From Oscillospiraceae bacterium (GTDB lineage Bacteria > Bacillota > Clostridia > Oscillospirales > Oscillospiraceae): DNA of 22,111 nt. The DNA lies in contig CAJGCI010000018.1 of the NCBI GenBank assembly GCA_904501855.1, forward strand, positions 1 through 22,111, given 5' to 3'. Shown piece by piece: positions 1-8,026 of the stretch (position 1 is its first letter; each line of letters starts with the position of its first letter). Made by a program: the position numbers and the translations under genes. The notes under the pieces were generated by a model. It ran no database searches, had not been told where the DNA came from, and worked only from the letters and a program-made list of their open reading frames with translations.

Positions 1-104
1 TCTCTTTCAATGATGCATTTATCATTTCCCAGGGGGACACCCCAGGCCTCACTGATCATGTTGTAAAGTGAATCAACAAGGCTCATTACTTCAATCTCAT
101 CCAT
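1..104 (-). CDS. N-terminus of a Clostridia coiled-coil/'ATPase'-annotated protein downstream of coaD (partial)
   Basis: A reading frame starts with ATG at 104 and runs off the left edge after 34 codons; it begins MDEIEVMSLVDSLYNM. A GGAGGG ribosome-binding site lies 6 bases upstream of the ATG. The start overlaps the last 8 bases of coaD, so it is the fourth gene of the uvrC-rsmD-coaD unit. From memory, the pattern (Leu-Val-Asp-x-Leu ... Val-Pro-Leu-Gly-Asn-Asp-Lys) resembles the N-terminus of a small conserved protein that follows coaD in many Clostridia. Those proteins are often annotated as ATPase or V-type ATPase subunit H-like, and continue into a charged coiled coil. That the gene exists is well supported. 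The family is a resemblance-based inference from 34 residues, and no function can be given. Confidence 0.6.
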   Translation of the reverse strand, partial: MDEIEVMSLVDSLYNMISEAWGVPLGNDKCIIER

Positions 105-597
105 TGTGTTCCCTCCATGCTTTCGCTTTTTCTTCGATCTCATCGATCAGTTCGCTGGGGACGAGTCCGGTAAGGTCACCGCCGTAGCGGGCCATCTCAC
201 GGACGACCGAGGAACTGAGGAACGTGTATTTCTCACTGCTGGTGAGGAACATCGTCTCCAGCTCCGGGTTGATCTTTTTATTGATCAGATTCATCTGAAA
301 CTCATAATCGAAATCGGATGCGGCACGAAGTCCCTTGACCAGGACGGCATTGGGGAGCTTCTTGGCATATTCCGCCAGCAGTCCGTCGACATGATTGACT
401 GTGACATTGGGGTATCGTTCCACCGCTCTTTGTACCATCGACAGACGTTCATCAATGGAGAACATGGGGGTGGACTTATTGGAATTGACCATCACCAGTA
501 CGATGACCTCATCAAAGATCCGGGATGTCCGGCGGATGATGTTCAGATGGCCAAGGGTGATCGGATCAAAACTTCCCGGGCAGATTGCAATACTCAT
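97..597 (-). CDS. coaD: Phosphopantetheine adenylyltransferase
   Basis: This 166-residue protein catalyses the penultimate step of coenzyme A synthesis, ATP + 4'-phosphopantetheine to dephospho-CoA + pyrophosphate, in the cytosol. It has the nucleotidyltransferase signature GSFDPITLGH at residues 8-17 (the T-x-G-H motif is 14-17). Lys41 sits where the family's conserved active-site lysine lies. The KGLR motif is at 88-91 and the second ATP-contacting motif SSSVVRE at 128-134. The length is typical of bacterial CoaD. The start ATG overlaps the rsmD stop as ATGA, and the end overlaps the next gene by 8 bases, so translation is probably coupled across the unit. RsmD-CoaD adjacency is widespread in Firmicutes. 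No anomalies seen. Confidence 0.97.
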   Translation of the reverse strand: MSIAICPGSFDPITLGHLNIIRRTSRIFDEVIVLVMVNSNKSTPMFSIDERLSMVQRAVERYPNVTVNHVDGLLAEYAKKLPNAVLVKGLRAASDFDYEFQMNLINKKINPELETMFLTSSEKYTFLSSSVVREMARYGGDLTGLVPSELIDEIEEKAKAWREHNG

Positions 598-1136
598 TCC
601 TGTTCCAACTTTCGGAGCACTGTTATTTTGATTTTACCGTAACGGTACTGTTTCATGGAATAATCATTCAGAAATGTATCAGGAATCGTTCTGTCCTGAC
701 GACTTTCGCAGATAATTATACCACCATCCGATAATATGTCAAACTGGTGAAGCGCCTCCAGACACTTCTCATACAGGTCGCTGTCATAGGGCGGATCCAT
801 GAAGACGAGATCGAATTTTTCACCCCGGGACAGATAGCTTACAGCGTCTCCGGAAATCACGGTTCCCTGCAGGTTGCAGAGCTTCAGATTTTCCTTCACG
901 ATGTTCAGGGACTGCCGGCTGCTGTCCACGAAAACGCATTCCCCGGCACCGCGGCTGAGGGCTTCGATCCCCATCTGGCCGGTGCCGGCGAACAGATCCA
1001 GCACCCGTCTCCCCTCCACATCGAACTGGATGATATTGAAGATCGCCTCCTTGACGGAATCCGTCGTGGGACGCACATCCGTTCCCTGCGGGGTCTTCAG
1101 TTTTCTTCCTCTTGCAGAGCCGGTGATCACTCGCAT
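594..1136 (-). CDS. rsmD: 16S rRNA (guanine(966)-N(2))-methyltransferase RsmD
   Basis: This 180-residue SAM-dependent methyltransferase is expected to methylate N2 of G966 (E. coli numbering) in 16S rRNA of the small subunit. It starts with the family hallmark MRVITGSARGRKL, followed by RPTTDSVKEAIFN at 22-34. The SAM-binding loop DLFAGTG is at 47-53, extended by MGIEALSRGA, and the catalytic DPPY motif is at 114-117. The length is typical. The start is fixed by a strong AAGGAGGAGGG site just upstream of the ATG at 1136. The gene overlaps the end of uvrC by 10 bases and coaD by 4 (ATGA), so it is probably co-transcribed from the uvrC promoter. Confidence 0.96.
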   Translation of the reverse strand: MRVITGSARGRKLKTPQGTDVRPTTDSVKEAIFNIIQFDVEGRRVLDLFAGTGQMGIEALSRGAGECVFVDSSRQSLNIVKENLKLCNLQGTVISGDAVSYLSRGEKFDLVFMDPPYDSDLYEKCLEALHQFDILSDGGIIICESRQDRTIPDTFLNDYSMKQYRYGKIKITVLRKLEQE

Positions 1137-2953
1137 GGCGATCCCTCCTCCTTGCCGTGATAATACTCATACACTGCCGCGGCGGTATTGGCTGGAACGA
1201 CTTCGGACAGCTCTTCCAGCGACGCTTCCTTGACGGCTTTCACCGTCTTGAAATGATGAATGAGCTGGTTGCGGCGTTTCTCCCCCACCCCCGGGATCTT
1301 ATCCAGCTGGGAGGTGTAGTTCTCCATCCGCAGAGAACGCTGGTACTCGATGGAGAACCGGTGCGTCTCCTCCTGAATGTTTCCGATAAGGGAGAACAGT
1401 GCCTGATTGGAGCTGATGCTGATCTCCTCCCCCGACGCGTTGATCAGTGCGCGGGTGCGGTGACGGTCGTCCTTGACCATGCCCCATACCGGGACGGAGA
1501 TCCCCATGGAACGCAGGATCTGTTCCGCGGCATCCGCATGCGTATCACCGCCGTCGATCAGGAACAGATCCGGAAGGGGCATGAATTTTTCATCCCCGTC
1601 CAGATACCGCTGGGCGCGCCGGGCGATGACCTGGCGCATGCTCTCATAGTCGTCCGGTCCGTCCAGATCGCGGATCCGGAACTTGCGGTAATCCTTCTTG
1701 CTGGGCTTTCCGTTCTTATGTACCGTCATGCCCGCCACGATCCCGGTGGAACCGAGGTTGGAGATATCGTAGGCCTCGATGCGTTCGGGAAAGCGGTCCA
1801 TGGCCAGAGTCTTCTGAAGCAGTTCCAGTGTCTTGCTTCTCCGGACGGTCTCGGTGGTGCGTCGGAGCACTTCTTCCTTGGCGTTCATGCTGGCCGTTTC
1901 CACCAGCCGGACGCGCTCGCCTCTCTGGGGATACTCCAGGGAGACCTTATGGCCGGACAGCTGCGTCAGGAACGCCTCCAGATCCTCCCGGTCTTCCAGT
2001 TCTGCGGGGACCAGGATGGTCTTGGGCCAGGCGCTGCGGGAACCGTAGTACTGGCGGAGATAGGAGGAGACTGCCTCTCCGTCCTCCTCCAGCGGCTCCT
2101 CGATGAGATCGACATCCTTCCCTGTCAGATCGCCGCTGCGGTAATGCATCACGGCAAAACAGCTGGGAGCGGACCGGGCAAAGCCCAGGACATCCGTATC
2201 GGAGAACACGGTGGAGATCACTCTCTGTTTGTTGGAGAGATCCCGGATCGCATAGATCCGGTCACGCAGACTGGCTGCCAGTTCAAAGTGCAGGTCTTCC
2301 GCCGCACTCTCCATCTGTGCATTCAGATCCTCCAGCAGATCATCTGTTCTGCCCTCCAGGATCAGGACCGCCTGGTCCAGTGTCTGATTGTATTCCTCTT
2401 CGGTGACCGAATCGGGCCGGCACCAGCCGGCGCAGTTGTTCATATGATAGTTCAGACAGGGCCGTTCTCTGCCGATCTCCTCGGGAAAGCGCCGTGTGCA
2501 GTCCGGAAGAAGCAGTGTTTTCGACACCGTCTCAATGATCCCGCGGGTGATGCTCCTTCCCCCGTAGGGTCCGAAATACTGTGCCTTGTCCTTGCCCACC
2601 CGGCTGACGATCTCAAATCTGGGATACGGCCGGGTACGGTCCAGTTTAATAAACGGATACCCCTTGTCGTCTTTCAGCAGGATATTGTAATGGGGCTTAT
2701 GCTGCTTGATGAGGGAATTCTCCAGGATCAGCGCCTCGAATTCGGAATTGGCCACGATCACGTTGAAGTCATGGACCTTCTGAACCATGGCTTCCACCTT
2801 GGGCAGGTGATCTCCGTGGAAATAGCTGCTGACTCGGTTTTTCAGTCTCTTGGCCTTTCCCACATAGATCACGTCACCGTGTTCATCCAGCATGAGATAC
2901 ACGCCCGGAAGCTGCGGCAGATTATTCGCTTTTTCAGCTAACGTGGCTAACAT
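1127..2953 (-). CDS. uvrC: Excinuclease ABC subunit C
   Basis: UvrC makes the dual incisions of nucleotide excision repair after damage recognition by UvrA and UvrB. The protein is 608 residues, the usual length. The N-terminal GIY-YIG nuclease is clear (GVY at 17-19, YVG at 30-32, Arg40 as likely catalytic residue). A UVR motif for UvrB contact lies near residues 200-235, the RNase H-like second nuclease contains YDISNLGSTGIVAGM, and tandem helix-hairpin-helix motifs (KIPGVGEKRRNQLI) end the protein. The frame is open further upstream to 3037. I chose the ATG at 2953 because it gives the canonical N-terminus and is preceded by AAAGGGG at 5-base spacing, whereas the extension would cover the promoter and the ptsH terminator. 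It heads the uvrC-rsmD-coaD unit. Confidence 0.96.
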   Translation of the reverse strand: MLATLAEKANNLPQLPGVYLMLDEHGDVIYVGKAKRLKNRVSSYFHGDHLPKVEAMVQKVHDFNVIVANSEFEALILENSLIKQHKPHYNILLKDDKGYPFIKLDRTRPYPRFEIVSRVGKDKAQYFGPYGGRSITRGIIETVSKTLLLPDCTRRFPEEIGRERPCLNYHMNNCAGWCRPDSVTEEEYNQTLDQAVLILEGRTDDLLEDLNAQMESAAEDLHFELAASLRDRIYAIRDLSNKQRVISTVFSDTDVLGFARSAPSCFAVMHYRSGDLTGKDVDLIEEPLEEDGEAVSSYLRQYYGSRSAWPKTILVPAELEDREDLEAFLTQLSGHKVSLEYPQRGERVRLVETASMNAKEEVLRRTTETVRRSKTLELLQKTLAMDRFPERIEAYDISNLGSTGIVAGMTVHKNGKPSKKDYRKFRIRDLDGPDDYESMRQVIARRAQRYLDGDEKFMPLPDLFLIDGGDTHADAAEQILRSMGISVPVWGMVKDDRHRTRALINASGEEISISSNQALFSLIGNIQEETHRFSIEYQRSLRMENYTSQLDKIPGVGEKRRNQLIHHFKTVKAVKEASLEELSEVVPANTAAAVYEYYHGKEEGSPCE

Positions 2954-2989
2954 GGTTGCCCCTTTCTTCGTTGCGCTTTGATGTCTGTT

Positions 2990-3019
2990 ACTATACCATT
3001 TCCCGCTGGGATACGTAAA
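2990..3019 (-). promoter_or_regulatory. Putative sigma-A promoter of uvrC
   Basis: On the minus strand, TTTACG (3014-3019) and TATAGT (2990-2995) are separated by 18 bases, about 37 bases upstream of the uvrC ATG. The -35 hexamer lies inside the T-tract that follows the ptsH terminator stem. Read by eye; not a perfect consensus. Confidence 0.5.
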
Positions 3020-3053
3020 GAAAAAAAGGACGTCCACAACAATGTGGACGTCC
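3017..3053 (-). terminator. Rho-independent terminator of ptsH
   Basis: A perfect 11-base-pair stem (3028-3038 with 3043-3053, arm GGACGTCCACA) with a 4-base loop is followed on the minus strand by seven T residues and then CTTT. It begins 21 bases after the ptsH stop codon. It should isolate ptsH from uvrC. On the plus strand the stem has no useful T-run, so it acts for minus-strand transcription. Confidence 0.92.
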
Positions 3054-3073
3054 CTGCCTGTTGTAATTATTGA

Positions 3074-3337
3074 TTATTCGGAAAAGTCAGACTCAATGAG
3101 TTCGGAAAGAGTGGTGATCGCTTCCGCTTCGTCTGCTCCATCAGCAATGATCTTAATGGAAGCGCCCTTGACGATACCAAGGGAAAGAACACCCAGAAGG
3201 CTCTTTGCGTTTACGCGACGCTCATCCTTCTCGATCCAGATGCTGCTCTTGAACTCGTTTGCTTTCTGAATGAAGAACGTTGCCGGTCTTGCATGCAGAC
3301 CAACCTGGTTATTAATGACTACATCTATTTCTTTCAT
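3074..3337 (-). CDS. ptsH: Phosphocarrier protein HPr
   Basis: This 87-residue protein carries phosphate from Enzyme I to the sugar-specific EIIA domains of the phosphotransferase system. The phosphorylated histidine is His15 in GLHARPA (residues 13-19). The regulatory serine is Ser46 in KSLLGVLSLGI, the site used by HPr kinase/phosphorylase in Firmicutes for CcpA-dependent carbon control. Having both argues for true HPr rather than the regulatory paralogue Crh, which lacks His15. The ATG at 3337 is preceded by AAGGAG at good spacing, while an in-frame upstream Met at 3388 would overlap the leader. The gene stands alone between its own promoter and terminator; Enzyme I (ptsI) is not adjacent, as is common in Clostridia. 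Confidence 0.97.
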   Translation of the reverse strand: MKEIDVVINNQVGLHARPATFFIQKANEFKSSIWIEKDERRVNAKSLLGVLSLGIVKGASIKIIADGADEAEAITTLSELIESDFSE

Positions 3338-3388
3338 ACTTGCGCTCCTTCTTAAATGTTGAACGTTACAATTTATTTTTGCAAACAT

Positions 3389-3417
3389 AATCTAGCAAAT
3401 AATTATAAAAACGTCAA
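3389..3417 (-). promoter_or_regulatory. Putative sigma-A promoter of ptsH
   Basis: On the minus strand TTGACG (3412-3417) and TAGATT (3389-3394) are spaced by 17 bases in an AT-rich stretch, about 51 bases upstream of the HPr start. The rest of the 184-base gap between mutS2 and ptsH shows no gene, and I see no convincing terminator for mutS2 in it. Confidence 0.5.
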
Positions 3418-3521
3418 TGCAGTTTTGGTGAATTCGTTGGTTTATACATGATTTGGCACTGACGTACTCTCACTTTTTAGGAGTAATGTAAGAAGGAAGA
3501 TTGCAGAAAAGAAACAGGATC

Positions 3522-5903
3522 CTATTTCAGCTCCACGATTGTCACGCCGGCCTCTCCTTCGCCGAAAGTTCCGAGGCGGAACGACTTGACCGATTTATTC
3601 TTTTTCAGCATGGCGTGAATGGCTTTCCGCAGTGCTCCGGTCCCCTTTCCGTGGATGATGGTGACCTGATTCATCTTGCCCATGACGGCGTTGTCCAGAT
3701 ACCGTTCCGCAGCCATCACCGCCTCCACGCTGTCCATTCCGCGAAGATCCACTTCAGAGGGAACGGCCGCGGCACGGATACTGCGGTTGCCTGTTTTCAC
3801 CGGTGTTTTCTCCTCGATCTTCGCCCCTTCCAGCAGGAAGACCTCATCTTCCTTTGCCTGGATGTTCATGATCCCGGCCCGCATCAGCACGGTCCCGTCT
3901 TCCGTGACGGACTGGACTACCGCATTGACGCCGCCCATGGATTTCACTTCCACCACATCGCCGGGACGAAGCTTGCGGGAGGATTTCCGTTCCTCTTCCT
4001 CCTCTGCCTTCGTCTGATACTGGGCCTGCTTCTCATTCAGACTGCGCCGCATGAGGTTCCGCGCCTCATTGATTCGCTGCGCATCCTGATCCTTATTCAT
4101 CTGACGCCGCATCTCATCCAGTTCCTCGAAGGTCTTCTCCGCGGTCCTGCGGGCATCCTCGATGATGCGTTCCGCTTCACGTCGTGAACGTTCATCCGCC
4201 TTTTCCAGCCGGACGGACAGTTCCGCCTTCAGACGCTTGGATGTTCTGGCATCCTCCTCTGCCTGTCTGCGGATCTGCCGGGCCTCCTCCCGTTCCTTCT
4301 CCATGGAAAGACGGGTCTGCTCCAGTTTTTCGATGGTGGCCTCAAAGCTGGCGCTGTCGGTTCCGATGCGGGACTTGGCATCGTCGATGATCTCCGACGG
4401 CAGTCCGAGACGCGTGGAGATGGCAAATGCGTTGGATTTTCCGGGAATTCCCACCAGCAGTTTATAGGTGGGCCGGAGCGTCTCCACATCAAATTCACAG
4501 GAGGCGTTCTGTACCCGCTTCTGCTCCGTGGCATAGACCTTCAGTTCTGCGTAGTGCGTCGTCGCGGCGATCATGGCGCCTTTCCTCCGGCAGTGTTCGA
4601 TCACGGAGATGGCAAGCGCCGCGCCTTCCGTGGGATCGGTACCGGCTCCCAGTTCGTCAAACAGGATCAGGGAATGGTCGCTGCATTCCTCCAGGATCCG
4701 GACGATATTCGTCATATGCGCGGAGAAGGTGGACAGGTTCTGTTCGATGCTCTGTTCATCTCCGATATCCGCAAAGACATGGTCGAACACACAGATCTTG
4801 CTGCCGTCATCCACGGGAATGTGAAGCCCGCATTTCGTCATCAGGCACAGCAGCCCGATGGTCTTCAGCGTGACGGTCTTGCCGCCGGTGTTGGGTCCCG
4901 TGATCACCAGGGTATCGAAGTCCTCACCGAGTGACACGTCGATGGGTACCGCAGTATCTTTCGGCAGCAGCGGATGCCGGGCATGGTTGAGAACGATGCT
5001 CGATTCCGTGATCTCCGGCTCCATGCCGTTAAGATCATAGGAGAGCTTCGCCTTTGCAAAGATCAGGTCCAGACGCGTCAGGATCTCAAAGTCCGAACTG
5101 ATCTCCTCCCGGTTTGCCGCGCATTCCGCGGACAGTTCCATGAGGATCCGTTCGATCTCCAGTTTCTCCCGGGCCGCCAGTTCCCGCAGTTCGTTGTTGG
5201 CTTTCACCGCGCCCATGGGCTCGATGAACAGTGTCGCGCCGCTGGAGGAGATATCATGCACCAGTCCCGGCACCGCGTTTTTGTGTTCGGCCTTCACCGG
5301 AACGACATAGCGGTCGGATCGCATGGTGATAATGGGCTCCTGCAGAGCCTTGGCATAGCTGGAGGAGGAAATGATCTTGTTCAGCGCTTCCCTTGCCCGG
5401 CTTGCGGCAGCGCGCATCTTCCGCCGGATGTCCGCCAGTTCGGAGGACGCGCCGTCTGCGATCTCATCCTCCCCGACGATGGAGGAAGTGATCTTCTCCT
5501 CCAGGGGACGGTTTGCTCGCAGTGCGGAGAACAGGTAGTCGATGCAGGTATGGCCGACGGAATCATCGGAAACATAGCGTCGCACCAGTCGCGCGCACTG
5601 CAGGACACCGGCGATATCCGTCAGTTCCCTCGTGTTGAGAGCTCCTCCCAGATCCGCTCTGGACAGGCTGGAGCGCACATCCTTGACTCCGGAGAATGAC
5701 GGGCTTCCCCTCACCACCATCATGGTCTTGGCGGCGGAAGTCTCTTCCAGCAGCTTCCGGATCTCCGCCGCGCTTCCCGCGGGGCGCAGTGCTTCCGCGC
5801 TCTCACGCGCCGTTGCGGTGACGCACTGTCTGGCGAGGCGTTCCAGTACGGCAGGCAGCTCCAGTGTCTGCAATGATTTTTCTTCTAATGAAATGGATTG
5901 CAT
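3522..5903 (-). CDS. mutS2: MutS2 family ATPase with C-terminal Smr domain
   Basis: MutS2 is a MutS-related ATPase linked to suppression of recombination and, in Bacillus subtilis, to splitting collided ribosomes. The 793-residue product matches the roughly 785-residue B. subtilis protein. A helical core precedes Walker A GPNTGGKT at 336-343 and Walker B DELGAGTD at 416-423. A long charged coiled coil follows (roughly 500-620), then a KOW-like segment (LRPGDVVEVKSMGG). The C-terminal Smr nuclease domain has VDLRG at 718-722 and HGKGTG at 751-756. The frame is open to 6185, but that extension lies inside recO. The ATG at 5903 gives the family N-terminus and lies 5 bases after the recO stop. 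Its nearest ribosome-binding site is poor: AAGGG sits only 2 bases away, so translation may depend on ribosomes finishing recO. Confidence 0.95.
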   Translation of the reverse strand: MQSISLEEKSLQTLELPAVLERLARQCVTATARESAEALRPAGSAAEIRKLLEETSAAKTMMVVRGSPSFSGVKDVRSSLSRADLGGALNTRELTDIAGVLQCARLVRRYVSDDSVGHTCIDYLFSALRANRPLEEKITSSIVGEDEIADGASSELADIRRKMRAAASRAREALNKIISSSSYAKALQEPIITMRSDRYVVPVKAEHKNAVPGLVHDISSSGATLFIEPMGAVKANNELRELAAREKLEIERILMELSAECAANREEISSDFEILTRLDLIFAKAKLSYDLNGMEPEITESSIVLNHARHPLLPKDTAVPIDVSLGEDFDTLVITGPNTGGKTVTLKTIGLLCLMTKCGLHIPVDDGSKICVFDHVFADIGDEQSIEQNLSTFSAHMTNIVRILEECSDHSLILFDELGAGTDPTEGAALAISVIEHCRRKGAMIAATTHYAELKVYATEQKRVQNASCEFDVETLRPTYKLLVGIPGKSNAFAISTRLGLPSEIIDDAKSRIGTDSASFEATIEKLEQTRLSMEKEREEARQIRRQAEEDARTSKRLKAELSVRLEKADERSRREAERIIEDARRTAEKTFEELDEMRRQMNKDQDAQRINEARNLMRRSLNEKQAQYQTKAEEEEERKSSRKLRPGDVVEVKSMGGVNAVVQSVTEDGTVLMRAGIMNIQAKEDEVFLLEGAKIEEKTPVKTGNRSIRAAAVPSEVDLRGMDSVEAVMAAERYLDNAVMGKMNQVTIIHGKGTGALRKAIHAMLKKNKSVKSFRLGTFGEGEAGVTIVELK

Positions 5904-5908
5904 ATCCC

Positions 5909-6649
5909 TTATCTCACTTTTTTCCAATAGTCCAATGATGAATAGTTCTTTTCCGTCTGATGGATCAGATAACGCTCGGAGGCATGGGCCAGCTTTTTCA
6001 GCGGGATCCCCTCGATATCGATACTGAACAGCTTCTTGGGATCGGATTCCACGAAGTAGCGCATCGCTTCCAGGGCGTTGCCCGGAAGATCGATCAGTTC
6101 CGTATCCGCCGGCCGGCAGTCGGAATGATATACCGCACCCTGGGCCGGTGCAAAGAGCATCGTGTTCCGATCCTCTTCTCCGCACCCGGAGCAGTATTCC
6201 AGCACCGGACGGAATCCGGCAATGGTCATCAGACGGATCTCAAATGCGCATTTGATCTTGATGGGATCGCAGAGGTCCCGGCTGAGCGCATACAGAGAAT
6301 TGAGGATCAGCTGCAGCATCTCTCCGTCGGGAACGCCCTCCTGAGCCAGCGTCTCCACGCATTCGGCAAAGTAGACCGCAAGAGAAAGGCGCGCCAGATC
6401 CAGCCGCAGTCCCTGGAACTCCTCCAGGGTCACAGCTTCCTTGACGCTCCATTTCCCCTTGTATTCGTACAGTGTCACTTCCGAATAACAGAGAGACTGC
6501 GTACCCGCCCCCAGCTTGCTGCCCTTCCGCAGCGCACCGGGTGCCTTGGCTCCCATTTTCCCCTCCGTCTGGGTCATCATGGTAAGGATGCGGTCTGCTT
6601 CCTTGTAGCGGACCTCCCGGAGGATCAGCGCATTCGTCTTCTTGTACAT
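5909..6649 (-). CDS. recO: DNA repair protein RecO
   Basis: RecO (246 residues) works with RecF and RecR to load RecA on SSB-coated single-stranded DNA at gaps. The N-terminal OB fold is recognisable from the start MYKKTNALILREVRYKEADRI and GKMGAKAPGALRKGSK. A helical domain follows. The zinc site has Cys153, Cys156 and Cys178, but the position expected to hold the third of four cysteines is His175 (YHSDC), so the ligand set reads Cys-Cys-His-Cys. The gene sits between era (6-base gap) and mutS2 (5-base gap). Its ribosome-binding site is weak (AAGAGA inside the era 3' end), suggesting coupled translation. The era-recO order is a conserved Firmicute arrangement. Confidence 0.95.
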   Translation of the reverse strand: MYKKTNALILREVRYKEADRILTMMTQTEGKMGAKAPGALRKGSKLGAGTQSLCYSEVTLYEYKGKWSVKEAVTLEEFQGLRLDLARLSLAVYFAECVETLAQEGVPDGEMLQLILNSLYALSRDLCDPIKIKCAFEIRLMTIAGFRPVLEYCSGCGEEDRNTMLFAPAQGAVYHSDCRPADTELIDLPGNALEAMRYFVESDPKKLFSIDIEGIPLKKLAHASERYLIHQTEKNYSSLDYWKKVR

Positions 6650-6655
6650 GTTGAT

Positions 6656-7546
6656 TCAATCTCTTGTAAAACCGAAATTGCGGAGGAGGTTTGCGGAATC
6701 TCTCCAGTTCTCCTTGACTTTGACCCAGGTCTGCAGGAAGACCTTCGTTCCCAGGAACTCCTCCATATCCGTACGGGCCTGCTCTCCAACTTTCTTGAGC
6801 ATGACCCCGTGTTTTCCTATGATAATGCCCTTGTGGCTGTCCTTCTCGCAGTAGATGGTGGCATCGATCTCGATGACACCGTCGTCCCGTTCATGGAACC
6901 GGGTGATCTCCACGGCGGTGCCGTGGGGAACTTCCTTGTCCAGACAGTTGAGCAGCTTCTCCCGCACCAGTTCCGCGCAGATCTGCCGCTCCGGCTGATC
7001 GGTGATCATGTCATCCGGGAACAGCTGAGGACCTTCCTCGGCATGCTTCTCCAGTTCATCCATCAGTTCGTCCAGACCCTCCCCGGTCAGTGCCGAGACC
7101 GGAACCACGGCTTCAAAGGGATAGGCGTTGGAATAATTGAGGATCACGGGCAGCAGTTTCGTTTTGTCGATGGTATCGATCTTGTTGATGGCCAGGATCA
7201 CGGGGACCCGGCTTCCCTTCAGCCGCTTGATCAGTTCCTCTTCCTGCCGTCCGATCTGTTCCGTGGGTTCCACCATCATCACGATGGCGTCCACATCCGC
7301 CACGCTCTCCCGCACGACATTGACCATGTAATCTCCCAGGCGGGTCCTGGGTTTGTGGAATCCCGGCGTATCCATCAGGATAAACTGGGTATCTCCCCGG
7401 TTCACGATGGCGGTGATGCGGTTGCGTGTGGTCTGCGGTTTGTCGGAAACGATGGCGATCTTCTCCCCCACCAGCGCGTTGGTGATGGTGGATTTTCCAA
7501 CGTTGGGCCTGCCGCAGATGGTGACCATAATGGTTTTCGTCGTCAT
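6656..7546 (-). CDS. era: GTPase Era
   Basis: Era is an essential GTPase that binds the 3' end of 16S rRNA and assists 30S maturation. The 296-residue protein has G1 GRPNVGKST at 12-20, G2-region KPQTTRNR at 36-43, G3 DTPG at 59-62 and G4 NKID at 121-124. A C-terminal KH RNA-binding domain contains IIGKHGVMLKKVG and ends in the family-like VKENWRD segment. Translation could start at ATG 7546, or at Met7. The first is favoured by GGGAG with about 8-base spacing. It lies 3 bases after the ybeY stop. Era next to YbeY is functionally coherent because both act on 16S rRNA 3'-end maturation. Confidence 0.97.
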   Translation of the reverse strand: MTTKTIMVTICGRPNVGKSTITNALVGEKIAIVSDKPQTTRNRITAIVNRGDTQFILMDTPGFHKPRTRLGDYMVNVVRESVADVDAIVMMVEPTEQIGRQEEELIKRLKGSRVPVILAINKIDTIDKTKLLPVILNYSNAYPFEAVVPVSALTGEGLDELMDELEKHAEEGPQLFPDDMITDQPERQICAELVREKLLNCLDKEVPHGTAVEITRFHERDDGVIEIDATIYCEKDSHKGIIIGKHGVMLKKVGEQARTDMEEFLGTKVFLQTWVKVKENWRDSANLLRNFGFTRD

Positions 7547-7549
7547 ATG

Positions 7550-8026
7550 TCAATCTCCCATAATCAGTTTTTCTCTCGAGCGCATCTGCTGTTTCATCGG
7601 ACCTTCATCCACATGATCATAGCCCAGAAGATGCAGGACGGAATGGACCGTGAGGTACTGGACTTCCCGGTCGTAGCCGTGTCCGAATTCCTCCCCCTGC
7701 TCCTCACAGCGGGGCAGGGACAGCACCATGTCTCCCAGCAGGATCTCCCCGGTATCGGGATCCCGTTCGCACACCGACGGGTCGAACTGTCCGGCGGTGA
7801 GATCATTCATGGGAAACGAGAGCACGTCCGTAGGCCGGTCCAGATCCCGGTATTCCCGGTTGATACGGCGGATCCCCTCGTCATCCGTAAGCAGTACGGA
7901 CAGGACACAGTCCTCCCTCACGCCCTCGGCGTCCAGAGCCGCCGCGGCCGCCCTGCGCACCAGCGAGATGGTGTTGGGATGCCCCAGTCCGGACACTTCC
8001 CTTGTAAGAATCAGATTCAGCGTCAT
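7550..8026 (-). CDS. ybeY: Endoribonuclease YbeY, rRNA maturation factor
   Basis: YbeY is a zinc-dependent endoribonuclease involved in 16S rRNA 3'-end processing and 70S quality control. The 158-residue protein carries the diagnostic H-x3-H-x5-H metal site at His128, His132 and His138 (HSVLHLLGYDH), and the upstream family motif RPTDVLSFP at 64-72. The length is normal. Its ATG overlaps the phoH stop as ATGA, and era begins 3 bases after its stop. In several Firmicutes diacylglycerol kinase (dgkA) and cytidine deaminase (cdd) genes lie between ybeY and era; they are absent here. Confidence 0.96.
   Translation of the reverse strand: MTLNLILTREVSGLGHPNTISLVRRAAAAALDAEGVREDCVLSVLLTDDEGIRRINREYRDLDRPTDVLSFPMNDLTAGQFDPSVCERDPDTGEILLGDMVLSLPRCEEQGEEFGHGYDREVQYLTVHSVLHLLGYDHVDEGPMKQQMRSREKLIMGD

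Noticed and set aside
1157..2941. A 594-codon plus-strand frame opposite uvrC
   Set aside because: Complement shadow of a conserved gene; the predicted protein is low in recognisable motifs and rich in residues expected from reversed codons.
2954..3037. 28-codon N-terminal extension of uvrC
   Set aside because: It would cover the predicted promoter and part of the ptsH terminator and does not resemble UvrC; the ATG at 2953 has its own good ribosome-binding site.
3074..3337. Crh-type regulatory paralogue instead of HPr
   Set aside because: His15 in GLHARPA is intact, so the protein can take part in sugar phosphotransfer; Crh lacks this histidine.
3357..3370. Possible CcpA (cre) site in the ptsH leader, around TGTAACGTTCAACA
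   Set aside because: The CG core is one base out of register with the cre consensus when both half-sites are aligned; not reported as a feature.
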